A stretch of DNA of 64,000 bases from Microstegium vimineum (Eukaryota; Streptophyta; Magnoliopsida; Poales; Poaceae), in assembly GCA_022036555.1 (NCBI GenBank), contig CM039129.1:36176051-36240050 (forward strand), in the 5' to 3' direction. The translations under genes and the position numbers were made by a program. The first letter of the stretch is position 1; every line of letters begins with the position of its first letter. The notes beneath the pieces are model-generated. The model did no database searches and was not told the origin of the DNA. It saw nothing but the letters and a program-made list of their open reading frames with translations. Of the stretch, positions 34,401-46,081 are shown in pieces.

Positions 34401-36572
34401 CAAAGAGGTTCTTTTTTGAGGGATTATGCAGTTCCTCCTAGATGTTCCATGGATAAGAAATTGTAAAGAAATAACTACTACTACTTGAATCAAATAAGTA
34501 CAGTCACTACTTTCTTTCCATTTAACCAATTCAATGTGTTGCGCCGTTGCTAGGATTGGTGACAATGCAAATATGTGTGATAATGGTGCTTCTACCTGTG
34601 AAACGGAGAAAAAGAATGGCAAGATAATACTTGCTATCGCAATAGTTGTCCCAATAGCAGTAGCGACACTACTATTTGTGGCAGCACTTCTTATCTTTGG
34701 TAGACTGAAACATAAACAAGGTAACATTCCATAAACGAAACCACAATCTGTATTCACTGAAGGTTGTTCATATAAGATGTGGTTTGGCTCTAGTTACATG
34801 GACAGCAAACAACTCAAGGCTTCCCAGCCCTCAAGAAAGGTCGAGTGCATTTGGAAACAGACAGTTCATCTACAAAGAGTTAAAGCTCATGACAGCTAAC
34901 TTCAAAGAAGAAATAGGGCGAGGAGGATTTGGTGCTGTATTCCTAGGATATTTGCAGAATGGAAGTCCAGTTGCTATTAAGATGTGTTCAAAAACATCTC
35001 AAGGGGATAAAGAATTTTCAGCTGAGGTAAGAAATCCAGTTGAACTTACCTTCTATGTGCACATGAAAACTGAAATAAATAACCTTATTACATGTTTCAG
35101 GCTCAACACTTGACTAGAGTTCATCACAGAAACCTTGTTTCCTTGATTGGATATTGCAAAGACAAGAAACATCTAGCCCTTGTCTATGAATATATGCAAG
35201 GTGGAAACCTAGAGGACCGTCTAAGAGGTATGTTAGCACCTCTTGAACTCATAAGTGAGTTTCAGATAGCATTGTCAAATGCATTTCTAGACTTTCAGAA
35301 TATATGCCAATTTTATTTTATTTTTGGTAGTAGAGGCTGGAACTTTGTTCCGTTATCTAAAACTATATGCCAAAAAACTTATGGGGATATTTTGTTGGTT
35401 AAGGTTTCAAACACAATTTCAACAAGACAAGTTTACTTATCTATTGCTACCATCACGATGTAATTAGGGCCCTAGTTCCATATTATGAGTTTGTCATGAG
35501 AATGAGAATCGAGTAACTAACACTCTTCTCTGATTTCACCAATGAACCACAAGCTACTATTATAATGTCTTTGCACAAACCTTTCTATAACCAATTTGTA
35601 TGATCATACATCGCAGGCGAGGTCTCTGCTGCTAAACCCCTCACTTGGCATCAACGTCTGAAGATTGCACTAGACTCTGCCCATGGTTTGTAAGCCTGTA
35701 CACACCTGAAGTATTAGCATAGATATATCCTGTATCATGGTAGATTGAACTTAAATGCATGTGCTATCCAGCTAATTATCCCAAATTAATATGGGATGCC
35801 TCAATAAGATATTAAGCTAGCTTCTTTGAATTCACCAAATGCTTAACCATTGCAACCTAATCACTGGATAATGCATGGAAATGCAGGATTGGAGTATCTA
35901 CATAAGGCATGCCAACCACCGCTGATTCATAGGGATGTGAAGACGACAAATATTCTGCTATCTGCTGATCTAGAGGCGAAGATATCAGACTTTGGGCTCA
36001 CGAAGGTGTTTGCCAATGATTTCGATACCCACATCACAACCCAACCAGCAGGTACCCTAGGGTATCTGGACCCTGAATACTATAACACATCCCGGCTCAG
36101 TGAGAAGAGTGATGTGTACAGCTTTGGAGTTGTGCTACTTGAGCTTATCACAGGCCAGCCACCAGCAGTCCCTATCACTAGCACCGATAGCATCCACATT
36201 GCAATTTGGGTGCGCCAGAAGCTCTCGATGGGTAATGTCGAGAGCATTGTTGACCCAAGGATGGGAGGAGAGTATGATGTCAACTCTGTCTGGAAAGTTG
36301 CAGAATTGGCTCTGCAGTGCAAAGAGCGGCCATCACGGGAACGACCAACAATGACTCATGTAGTGATGGAGCTCAAGGAGACCTTAGAGTTGGATGCCCT
36401 GCATGCAATGGGATATTACAGCTCAGAGCCGAGCAGCACAGTCAATCTCAGTGCAACTAGTGTTGACATGCACAGTGATGCACAAGCAAGTGAAACAAGA
36501 CAGGAAACTATGCTTGAGCTGGAACAGGCCGGCAATATATCAGAAACTCAAATAGGTCCTGTGCCACGATGA
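31491..36572 (+). CDS. Malectin-like LRR receptor-like kinase (LRR-I type), intact, 11 exons
   Basis: Exons 31491-32203, 32850-33340, 33593-33731, 33898-33969, 34133-34204, 34281-34361, 34554-34720, 34794-35026, 35101-35227, 35617-35685 and 35887-36572 join to 2850 nt (949 aa). All borders are GT-AG and all frames open. Approximate layout: signal peptide 1-28, malectin-like domain 33-395, G-D-P-C motif about 415, three or four LRRs 420-522, transmembrane helix 546-569, kinase from about 605 (G-R-G-G-F-G, V-A-I-K, H-R-D-V-K-T-T-N, D-F-G, D-V-Y-S-F-G, A-P-E-like D-P-E-Y-Y). It is an RD Ser/Thr kinase predicted at the plasma membrane. The closest named groups are FRK1/SIRK of Arabidopsis and SIF of rice, induced by pathogen or stress signals. 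ATG at 31503 is an equally good start (945 aa). Its minus-strand paralogue at 4950-13164 has two more 5' introns. The ligand is unknown. Confidence 0.92.
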
Positions 36573-37775
36573 GACCAATCTTTCGAATTGTATGGTTATA
36601 AGGTCCAAGAATACAAAAATAGGTCAAAGATGCATTAGGATATTGTATTCATCATGTTATTGAACTGTTAAATCAATTGACTAATTGCACAAATCTCCAT
36701 ATATGGATGCTCGATGCTTACAATAGAAATTAAAGATATAAATTATGGAGTGGAGCTTTCTATAATCTAAAAAAATGTCTGGAGTGGAGCTAGATCTGTA
36801 GAAAACTTGCTTGATGATAGCTCCAAAATTGAGGCAGACAGTTTAACAGACATAGGGAAGAGAATCAACACTCAAAAACATCTATACTGATTGCTATGGA
36901 TCTTGGGTATACAATCATCGTCTGTTGTGAATAAGTTTGTCTATATCATACTTAACTGCTATTTCCAGTTACCAGAAGATATAGATGAAATCCATGCCAA
37001 AAATTAGAGATCCGTTTATACAAGACTGATAAGTATTTAACAGTACTAAAAAATCAGAGGGTTCATCATCTAATGACTTTGTTATTATTCCCCTATTTCT
37101 GTAGCACATACTAGTCTCAGAAGTCCTTTGTCATCATAGTTTCACAATTAATATGTATTCTGAGTGAAGAGATTCTGCTATTTTAGAGAAGATTAATCAA
37201 TGATAGCATTATGCAAGCATATTTCTATACAATTGGGCAGTTCTCATATATATAGCCACAGAGTTGAATCACGATGCAAAGAATTCAGATTTTTGACAAA
37301 ACTGAACTGTTCCCGTCAGAGGTGTCAGATTACCTTGCAAGTCAGAATTCTAGTCTCTAAGTATATATGATTGTACAGAACACGGATAAATTGAAAAAGT
37401 ACATAACTAAGTAAACACTATACAGATTAGTTCAACCATGTTGGTTCCTGTTCACATACTGCACCTTTATTTTCTCTGATAAGGCACTGCACCAAATGCA
37501 GCTGAAAAAAAACACCAAAATTATCAATAACTGACATATAACAAACAGCTGATGATACATATAACACTAGCCATTTTCGTAGATGAAAGATACACCTAGT
37601 GACCTAGCCATTAACCAAAGCATCTATAAAACAATAACCCTCCATTGAGTCTATATATAGAAATATGGTGATGCATAAAAGATAAGTGAAATACTGAATA
37701 ATCAAGCTGAGATTCCTTAAAAACAAACAAATTGATAAAACGGGAATGACATGCCCGACGAATGAGTATAGTTGG

Positions 37776-37813
<38 letters not shown>

Positions 37814-38132
37814 CGCATAGCTCACCAGCAGAGGTGGAGATGGAGGCGGGCAGGGCGGCAGGCGGCACTGGATCGAAGGACCGCAACCGGGGAGACGGAA
37901 CCCGGCACCCACGCAAGTGCGGGGACGGCGCTGGCGACGAGCCTGCCTGTCGCAAAAAGTGGTCTGGGTTGGGCTAGGCAAGGCCGTGGGCATTACCATT
38001 TTTTTCCGGCCTCACTAGAGATCACATGGCCCAAAAGGCCCACGGCATGATCTTGGTACGGAATGCGAGATCAAATCAAAACAGCACAGTATAGATGTGC
38101 GATAGAAAGCGTTGTAGACTACTTTATATATA
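36573..38132. other. Intergenic sequence with GC-rich patch and poly-C tract
   Basis: No supported gene. An uninterrupted run of 34 C occupies 37777-37810, followed by a GC-rich patch to about 38050 without recognisable coding features. Confidence 0.4.
37777..37810. repeat. Poly-C homopolymer (34 nt)
   Basis: Directly readable. Such a tract is prone to length error in sequencing, so the true length may differ. A 23-nt poly-G occurs at 19516-19538. Confidence 0.9.
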
Positions 38133-38374
38133 CTCCTCGATTCTAAATTATAAGTTATTTTAAAAATCTTAAACTCTTAAATTTAACTAAAATTATAGAA
38201 AAAATCATAAAAATTTATAACATCAAACAGGTACACTATAAAAAAATAATTAATGAAAAATTTAATAATACTTAGTTGTTATCATAAATGTTATTATATC
38301 ATCATATAAATTTGGTCAAAATTGAGATACTTTGAATCTTGAAAAAAATGACTTATAATTTAGGATGGAGAGAG
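38133..38374. mobile_element. Stowaway MITE, complete
   Basis: Ends CTCCTCGATTCTAAATTATA and, inverted, CTCTCTCCATCCTAAATTAT, flanked by TA at 38131-38132 and 38375-38376. 242 bp. Confidence 0.8.
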
Positions 38375-38455
38375 TACTTCATATTTATGTTTGAAAAAAA
38401 AATACTTCATATATAAGATCCCCAAAATAAAAGCAGAGGTTCATACATACAGGGA

Positions 38456-39790
38456 TTAACTGAGAGCATCAAGCCAAACACAAAAAGATGAGAAGCATTG
38501 ACTCTTAAAGTGCGAGAGCCAAATAGTAGGAGTAAGATCCCTTCTTTGGAAGACTTTGTCATTTCGAAGTTTCCAGAGCTCCCAAGCTGCTATCAGAACT
38601 GCTTCTGTGAAGAAAGGAATGGCATGCATTGACTGAGCTTGCATGAATCTATCCATCAGCGACAATGAAACATCTCGGGTGATTTGTATCCTTGACCAGC
38701 AATGTTGTGCAAAAGGGCAATAAAAAAACAGATGCTCTATAGTTTCATCTTCTTCCATGCTGCACATAACAAAAGTTGTGTTGTCCTCAATGTTCAGGTG
38801 CCTCCGTTGGAGCATCATCTTTGTGTTCAAATGATCTACAAGTATGAGCTATGCAAAAAAAAATTAATGCACGGGGTGCATCTTGACTTCCAGACTCTCT
38901 TGAAGATTGGTTGAACCTCCATATCTTTGAAAACATGAGAATAATAGCGCCCGTAAGTAAATAAGTTGCCCCATATCGGCACCCATCGGTAAGTGGCATT
39001 TTGATCATACGACAGACCCTGTAAATGCTCCTGAAGCATCTCAAGTTCTTCCATAGCTTGTTCTCATAAAGGTAGCATGAAGAGAGTATCTAAGTTCTCG
39101 GCTTGCATGACTTCGAGGACAGCGATACTATCACTTCTGGCAAAGGAGGCAAGTCTTGGGTACCTGTTGGCTAGGATTCCATCTGTCCAGAAATGGTCCC
39201 AGAAGCAAATCGTGGATCCATCTCCTAACTCACATCTGGCAAATTCTCTAAAAAGAATGTTGAGGCAGAGCACATCCTTCCACCAAAACGATCTCATCTC
39301 TCGTGTTGCATGTGGCACCCGGTCACTGAAATATTTGCCCCGAACCAAATGAACCCATGGCACATCTTCTCTATTGTAAAACTTACTTAAATGCTTCATT
39401 AGCAAGGCATCATTTTGTAGACAAAGATTAATGATTCCCATACCACCCTTCTCTTTAGGCAACATTACAGTAGGCCAGGAAAACAAGATTGCCACCTTTC
39501 TTCTATGTAGAATATATTATCCCTCCAAAGACACTGCTTCCACTCTCTATCTATATTTTCAATAACACCTTTCGGTAACTTGATTGTACACATTGCATAG
39601 GTCGTGATCGGAGTGATCACTGAGTTTATCATCTACAATCTGCCAATGTAGAACAACCAAATGGAGCAAGCTGAGAGTCAACATTCAACTCTATCCATCA
39701 TGGGTGTGAGATCTTCAAACCGGGCCTTGGTAGTCACCATGGACAATCCATCTTCAATCAATTGCTTTTCTTGAATAACAAATGAATAAA
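38456..39790 (-). mobile_element. LINE 3' half (post-RT region and zinc-binding domain)
   Basis: On the minus strand, 39790-39500 preserves I-T-T-Y-A-M-C-T-I-K-L-P-K-G-V-I and K-Q-C-L-W-R. 39495-39064 is an open frame with F-S-W-P-T-V-M-L-P-K-E-K-G-G-M-G-I and F-W-W-K-D-V-L. 38830-38456 carries the zinc-binding domain that follows plant LINE reverse transcriptases (C-S-M-E-E-D-E-T-I-E-H-L-F-F-Y-C-P-F-A..C-W). Frameshifts and stops separate the parts, and the catalytic RT core is absent. A 5'-truncated dead copy. Confidence 0.85.
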
Positions 39791-41937
39791 TTTTTAGAAA
39801 CAAGTCTTGCCTATGGAAGACTTGATGCAATCATCTTTATAAATTAAAATATAGATCATGTAAATACATCTAATTACAGATAATATCTATATACTCCCAG
39901 TACCAAAATGTAAATTGTGGCAAGAAGAACTTGCTCCCTAATAAGCTGACACCGAAAAAAAACACAGTCTAGAGAAGCAGGTCCCATGCCACTTCTATGT
40001 TTTAGTATTTCATTTCAAAAAAAAATTGGTGGTAGTGTGGAGAAGTACATCCATGACAAGCTCAAGAAAACCGTATTGTTTATCTATAATGTTAGCTCAT
40101 TTTGACCATAATGGTGGATTAAATGAGAATAATATTATGCTGATGTGTTGTTTGGGAAAGTGGCTCAAAATTTAGATATAAACGTAGACATAGGACAAAC
40201 TAAAACACTCCATATATTATTTAAGAATGGAGGATGTATAGTTCTTTTTACCACTACTATGGTCAGACCCGACTCTATAGAATTATAATACTCACTTTCG
40301 TATCGATGTCGTTAGTTTTATCCTAGATCAAAAATATTCTAACTTCAATCAAATTTATACAAGCCATCTCAAAGCCATATAGATACCTTTAAGCTTATGT
40401 GGCCCCCCTGAACTCCAAAAGCCACCACCTCCCCACTGGAACGAATATCATAAACAACATGGAATGATATGTCGATTGAAGCATCATAGGGACAATAGCA
40501 TTGTTACATATCAATAGTCTCATAGGCCGTCTCATGAGTATCACATAAAATCTTTTTATTACAGGAAGGAAACAGAGATGAGTGAGAAAAAAGAGATTGT
40601 TGTTTCGAAAAACAACCACCGCCTTGTGAGCTAAAATTTAGTAGACAAATATCACACAATTGTATCAGTTGTCATTGTCATGCAAACCACATTATATGTA
40701 TATAAATTAAAAAAAATGAGTTACTATGAGGCAGGTCAAAAGAAAATCATTATGCAATATTATCTATTAAGTCATCTTAAGATTATGTGGCACTATATGG
40801 GCCTATATGGTTCCTGCCTCCACCCTGGCCAGGCTCCATGGGGCAAAGTTGGACATGTTTTGTTACTCGGACATGCCTTCTAGCCAAGCCCTAATAAGCC
40901 CAACATATCACTCCACAACATGTTTAGTTTCCCTGCATTTATATCATATCACTTGCATCATTATCTAAAAAAGAAAATAGAAAACATAAATATTCCTCAC
41001 CATGATCATGTTCTTTCATCTCCATTTCAGTAATTTTTTGTAATGCTTTCATGCTTCCATTGTCTGCTATAATATGCTTGGGTTTGAAGTATTTTCATAC
41101 ATCTTTTAAATTAAGCATGATGTTTACTTTAGGAGTGTCGATCTTACTTTCAAAAGATTTTTAAATTAAGCATGGTACTTAGGTTAAAATGCTTTCCTAG
41201 AGTGTCCTTTAGTAAATATATATTGGTTATTTTATTGGACTGACCCTGCAAAAAACTCTCAAATTCAATCTGAACAAGTTTCTAGATGAATTCACATTGT
41301 GCGATGAATTCCGGTAACTCTGCATAAAGGAGACACAACTCATCGTTCATGGATGGAAGAACTAGGAGCATAAAGTTTATTAACTTAGTATTTTGCTGCA
41401 AGTTACCTTTGCCTTGAACCATGGTAGAATGCGGTAATTAAATAAAAATTATTTATAAAACTTGATGAACGAAATCTATGCTAAAGTAATCCAAAAGTCA
41501 TCTTTTCATTAGCATAGATAAAAATCACATAAATTATGAACAATGACCTGTATTTCAAAATGGTTGCAACCCCTCAGGTATATGTCCACTAATATTTTGT
41601 ATGTACAAATTAGATTAAAAAACGGAGGCTCAACTTGACACTTTGGCCGACACCCCAAGTATGGCCATCTTGTTCAGCTTCTAAATGAGGTCCCACATTC
41701 CAAGAGGTGGCTCCATCTGTCATTGGGAAGTTGGGTTGACCGACCTATGGAACTCACCCACCGACCTAAAATAGCGAGATGCATATATATAAGCAATTTA
41801 GCACTAGAGATGAGTGTACCACCCTATGTGAAGTAAGCATTATTTAGAGATAAGGAAGGAGACGTAAGGGCTTTCTACTTGACCAAGCACGTACGATGAA
41901 CACAATGTGAACTAAAGGTCCCTCAGGCACCTAGAGA
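39791..41937. other. AT-rich unassigned intergenic sequence
   Basis: More than 2 kb without a supported gene. No clear MITE ends or LTR borders found. Confidence 0.4.
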
Positions 41938-42437
41938 AATGACTTGTAGTCCCGGTTGGAAAGGGTCTTTAGTCTGGTTTTCCAACCGGGACTAATTTGG
42001 GACCCGGTTGGTGGAACCAAACTCCACCCAACTACGCCCTCTGAGAATCGAACCCAAGACCTCACACACTGCCTCGCGCATAGCAAACCACTCCACCTAC
42101 GCAACATATCTATCAATGAATTAGATGTTTTCCTTTTGAACCCACCGTAGAGAGACCTTTAGCCCCGGTTGGTAACCATTTAACCCCAGTTGGTAACACC
42201 AACCGGAACTAAGGGACCTTTAGTCCCGGTTCGTAACACCAACCGAGACTAAAGGTAGTCCCAGTTAGTATTACCAACCGAGGCTAAATGTTCTGGACCT
42301 TTAGTCTCGGTTGGTAGAGTCTCGGTTGGTGTTACCAACCGGGACTAAAGGTCTATTAGCCCCGAACAAAAAAATAAGTAATCGGGACTAAAGCTGTTTT
42401 TGACACTCGACGAAAGGTCGTTTCTCTACTAGTATAG
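41938..42437. mobile_element. Inverted-repeat-rich CACTA-like element (CTTTAGTCCCGGTTGG family)
   Basis: The unit CTTTAGTCCCGGTTGGT and its inverse ACCAACCGGGACTAAAG occur repeatedly in both orientations (41945-42000 and 42150-42355), so the transcript would fold into hairpins. The right end CTCTACTAGTAT (about 42424-42435) resembles a decayed CACTA terminus. The part at 42040-42110 contains GAATCGAACCC, a tRNA-B-box-like string. Non-coding. Confidence 0.6.
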
Positions 42438-42582
42438 ATAAAAAATTCAATTGGAGCTTTTGACTAATCTAATAGGACCCTGATAGGAACATCATCAACT
42501 ACAACATATGTGTACACATAGTGGCGGAGCCAGAATTTCACGGCTGGGTATTCCGCGTTCATTAAAAAAAATTCAATACAAA

Positions 42583-43480
42583 CACTAGTATAAAAAAATC
42601 TCTACGTTGGTGGTGTGTAATAATTTGTACAGACGATTTCGCTTGTCATGCGTGAGTAGAAATAAACGGTTCCAAACCACCACTAGAAATCGATTTCTAC
42701 AGACGATTTTCTTAAGAAATCTGCCTTTAGAAATACTTGCTTTTTATAGGCGGTTGTATAAATTCTATTTTTTTTAAGAAACCGTCTGTAAAAATAAGAT
42801 TTTTATAGGCGATTTGTTAAGAAATCTACATGTAGAAATACTTGACCCTGATTTTTTGAGTTTTTCAAACAACCTCGGATGGGAAAACGACCCAACAGAA
42901 AATTGTAGACCTCGAAAAGTTATGAAACTTTGTAGTTGATAACTTTTTCATTTGAAATCATCTTGTCATCGAAAACTACGTTCGAATTTGTCAAATTTGA
43001 AATTCATTTTTTTAAACAACCTCGGATAGAAAAACTTACTAAATAAAAGTTGTAGATCTTGAAAAGTTACGGAACTTTGTAGTTTACAACTTTTTCATTT
43101 GAATTCGTTTAGTGGCTCAAACAATCAATTTACACTCGGTTTAGTATAGTATGTGGGAACTAAAACGGAATCTAGACATAAGTGACTTATGGGTGGAATA
43201 TTTGAAGAAGATAGGTTTAGTATAATATGTGAGGAACAAAAATGAAATTTAGACATTAGTAACTTATGGGTGGGATGTTAGAAGAGGGTACACGCGAGGG
43301 TGAGGTTGCAGGTTTGAAACCCAGCGGACACGTAACACGCGATTTTACGCGACTTAAGGGCGGCTCACTAGTCAGCCTCTTCTACAATTTAATTTTGTGT
43401 AGAAATCGATTTCCACCGACTGTTCTTAAGCAACCGTCTGTAAATACAGAGCTTTTTTTTTACTTTGGTGGACTGACAAT
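42583..43480. mobile_element. Non-autonomous CACTA-type element
   Basis: The left end CACTAGTATAAAAAAATCTC is followed by subterminal repeats based on CTACAGACGRTTTTCTTAAG in both orientations. The interior has the 'AGATCTYGAAAAGTTAYGRAACTTTGTAG' type repeats common to such elements (two copies, near 42910 and 43060). The right terminus is decayed (TTTTTTTTTACTTTGGTG at about 43450-43470). No transposase. Confidence 0.6.
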
Positions 43481-43765
43481 AACTGGTTTCTATTGGGTTT
43501 TAGGCAAGATTTGTAATAACTAGCAACTTTATAAATTATACATATACATATATACATATATGTATTTGTGTTTGTTTACAAAATTTTGGGTATTCCATGG
43601 AATATAGGAGAACCCCTAGCGCCGCCGGTGTGTACACACCCATAAGTTGAGAAACAAAGCGGCATTTTATGAGCAATTTGGATACTGATACATACGTATA
43701 TCACACAAATAGTACGGAAGATGATGTACACGGCAAACTGTATATATTATACGCAAGTGAAGTCA
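43481..43765. other. 3' flank of the aspartic protease gene
   Basis: Short AT-rich flank. GGGTATTCCATGGAATATAG at 43589 has a partial match with the sequence left of the CACTA insertion at 42549 (GGGTATTCC), suggesting the CACTA element landed inside an older repeat. Confidence 0.35.
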
Positions 43766-45085
43766 TCATATGGAGCTGCAGTCCGCCGGCTGGAAGGAGA
43801 GCGCTCCGGCGGCGAGGTCGTAGAGCACGTGCATGTCCTGCTGCATGTAGTTTCCGATGACGGTCGTCTCGTTCATCGGCAACGACTTGCGGGCGACCGA
43901 GCTGAACACCACCAAACACTCCGTGGTCCTGTCCACGGGCGCCCAGTAGTTCGCCGGCGGCACCACCAAGTCGGCGCCGGCGCCGCTTCCAAAGTGGAGC
44001 ACCAGCGGCGGCAACAACTTGCCCGCGTCCCGCCGCGCCACGCACAGGTCGAACCCTGACGTCCCGGCTGGTGGCTTCACGAGGCCGGTGCCCAGCTGCC
44101 GCGCCAGATCCGCCCTCAGCGCCTTGTAAGCCACGTCGACGAGGCTCGTGAACGGAGCGCCGGAGTCGATGAACGTGCCCGCCCACGTCCTCGGCGCGAC
44201 CTGCCGGAGGTCGAACGCGGCGGAGGGGATAGCCAGTTTGGCTTTTCCCACCGTGATCCCGGTGAGGGGCAGGTAGTAGAACGTGCTGAAGGGGTCCTCG
44301 CTAGGGCTCTTGACGAACGGCACGGACGTCACCGTCGTCGACGCGCTGTCGTTGATGAGGCCGGCCGACGCGCCGACGACCATGTGGCTCGGCTTTACAG
44401 TGTCGTTGAAGTAGGGTGTGAGACAGTACGAGAACCTGGTGTCGCCGAGCTGGGAAGGCAGCGACAGCTTGCCTCTGCCGAGCCCGATGATGCCGGACGC
44501 GCCGTTCAGGGACCCCGGCGAGAGCTTGTCCACGACGACGCACCCGAAGACGAGGCGCGCCGCCTCCGACTGGAACGTGAAGTTCTCGGTGCGCAGGACT
44601 CCGGCGATGGTCCCGGCTCCGTAGCCGGTGACGACGGCGCACGTCTTGTTGTCGTCGTTCAAGCACTGGGTCTCGGAGCCCAGAGCGCATGCGGCGTCGT
44701 TGCAACCCACGGCGTGGCCGGTGCGCGACCGGGAGGTGTTGTAGTAGGGGAGGTTCTGGCTGAAGCAGGTCGGGCGGCATGCCGAGCACTGCGTCCATAT
44801 GAGGTTGCTTCCGGTGTCGATGATGGCCTCGGCTTGCTGCGGCGGATCGCCGATGAGGTACTCGGCGATGTACTGTGACTGGCCACTCCAATGGATGGGC
44901 GTGGTCACCCCGCCGCCCATGGACGCCAGGCGGCGGTGGGTGCGCTCGGTGGCACGGCGCACCCGCTCCTCCACGGTGCAGTTCTCCTTGGCGTCGACGT
45001 GGATGAGCTCCAGGCGGATGCCCGCACAGGTGGTGAACGCCAGGGAAGCGCACAGGAGAGCGAGCCAGAGCAAGGGTCTTGTCAT
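43766..45085 (-). CDS. Nepenthesin-type aspartic protease (A1B), intronless
   Basis: An uninterrupted frame of 439 codons. A signal peptide (residues 1-21, ending T-T-C-A-G) is followed by a short propeptide and a pepsin-like fold. The first catalytic site is I-I-D-T-G-S-N at Asp90. The Cys-rich nepenthesin insert spans about 100-150, the flap tyrosine is in T-G-Y-G-A-G-T (about 155), and the second site is F-I-D-S-G-A at Asp307. The family norm at the last position is T or S, so D-S-G-A is a mild departure; both catalytic Asp are present. Relatives are secreted or vacuolar endopeptidases acting at acid pH, several in defence or pollen. Intronless structure is common in this clade. Partial paralogues in the same orientation lie at 49881-50161 and 63707-64000. 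ATG at 45085 is chosen because a good signal peptide begins there and a TATA box lies 61 bp upstream. Confidence 0.9.
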   Translation of the reverse strand: MTRPLLWLALLCASLAFTTCAGIRLELIHVDAKENCTVEERVRRATERTHRRLASMGGGVTTPIHWSGQSQYIAEYLIGDPPQQAEAIIDTGSNLIWTQCSACRPTCFSQNLPYYNTSRSRTGHAVGCNDAACALGSETQCLNDDNKTCAVVTGYGAGTIAGVLRTENFTFQSEAARLVFGCVVVDKLSPGSLNGASGIIGLGRGKLSLPSQLGDTRFSYCLTPYFNDTVKPSHMVVGASAGLINDSASTTVTSVPFVKSPSEDPFSTFYYLPLTGITVGKAKLAIPSAAFDLRQVAPRTWAGTFIDSGAPFTSLVDVAYKALRADLARQLGTGLVKPPAGTSGFDLCVARRDAGKLLPPLVLHFGSGAGADLVVPPANYWAPVDRTTECLVVFSSVARKSLPMNETTVIGNYMQQDMHVLYDLAAGALSFQPADCSSI

Positions 45086-45145
45086 TCTATTATGTGAACC
45101 AATTCTCCTTGGAGACTGTTGGGTGCATGAGAAAATTCAGGGAGG

Positions 45146-45165
45146 GTATATATAGCATGCAAATG
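45146..45165 (-). promoter_or_regulatory. TATA box and conserved ATTTGCATGC motif of the aspartic protease
   Basis: TATATATA at 45153-45146 lies 61 bp before the start codon. Immediately upstream, ATTTGCATGC is kept in the paralogous promoter at about 50253-50265, where the TATA region reads TATATGTATA. Conservation between the two copies supports a core promoter. Confidence 0.6.
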
Positions 45166-45362
45166 AGTGATATTATTGGATGGAATAATCGAATTTAATT
45201 TCACATTTCGACGTTTCAATGTGCAAGTGGGTTTATATTTGAGTTTAACGTTTTTAAAAATTCAAAAAAAATGTGGGGATCGGATAGAACTGTATGCGAT
45301 GGATGGAGTAATGGAGTATCGAGTTACGTTATTGACTAACTTGATCTTAGCAAGCGGATTTA

Positions 45363-45529
45363 GGGGGTGTTTGGTTCCCGCCCTTAAACTTTAGCCACTA
45401 AAGTTTAGTCACTTTTAGTCCCTAAAGTTCCAAACACACCCACTTTTTGTCACTTTTAACATTATCACTAAAGTCACCTCCACTAAACTTTAGTGGCTAA
45501 ACTTTAGGGGGTGGGAACCAAACACCACC
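45363..45529. mobile_element. Tourist-like MITE in the protease promoter
   Basis: Ends GGGGGTGTTTGGTTCCCGCC and, inverted, GGTGGTGTTTGGTTCCCACC, with further inverted blocks around TTTAGCCACTAAAGTTTA. TTA flanks both ends (45360-45362 and 45530-45532). The paralogous promoter has the uninterrupted target GGGATTTAGTCATGCAT at about 50466-50482. 167 bp, about 280 bp upstream of the start codon. Confidence 0.88.
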
Positions 45530-45566
45530 TTAGTCATCATGCATTTCTTCCGGGATAAATAAATCT

Positions 45567-46081
45567 GGAGGCGAGAATAACTTGTATTTTGGGACAGTGG
45601 GAGTATTTATTATTGTCATGTAGAAGCTCAAAAATAAATTGATCTACTAGCAAGAATAACTTGTATTTTGGGACAGTATATTCCGTAGCTAGCTATAGAC
45701 TAAGTTATTCTATAGCCAGGCTAGTAAAAATGAGTGATTTCTACAGGCGGTTTTTTGAGAACTGCCCGTAAAAATGGCTGTTCAAAAATCAAAAAAGAAA
45801 TATGTTTGTCCGTGTTGCGCTCACGGTAATGACTTCTCTGGAGGCGAGAATAACTTGTATTTTGGGACAGTGGGAGTATTTATTATTGTCATGTAGAAGC
45901 TCAAAAACAATTGATCTACTAGCGAGAATAACTTGTATTTTGGGACAGTATATTCCGTAGCTAGCTACAGACTAAAGTTATTCTGTAGCCAGGCTAGTAA
46001 AAATGGGTGATTTCTACAAGTGTTTTCTTGAGAACCGCGTGTAGAAATGGATGTTCAAAAATCAAAAAAAAATACGTTTGT
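45567..46081. repeat. Direct duplication of about 243 bp
   Basis: 45567-45810 and 45839-46081 are near-identical, starting CTGGAGGCGAGAATAACTTG and ending in GTTTGTCC, with about 28 bp between. Each unit contains a CACTA-like left end (GCTAGTAAAAATGRGTGATT). Confidence 0.85.

Noticed and set aside
38373..38412. TACTTCATAT doublet as a LINE target duplication
   Set aside because: The A-run between the copies has the wrong orientation for the minus-strand LINE beside it.
42040..42110. tRNA gene or SINE
   Set aside because: Only a B-box-like string is visible; no cloverleaf could be built and it lies within a CACTA-like repeat.
44301..45053. 250-codon His/Arg/Pro-rich minus frame
   Set aside because: Shadow of the aspartic protease gene.
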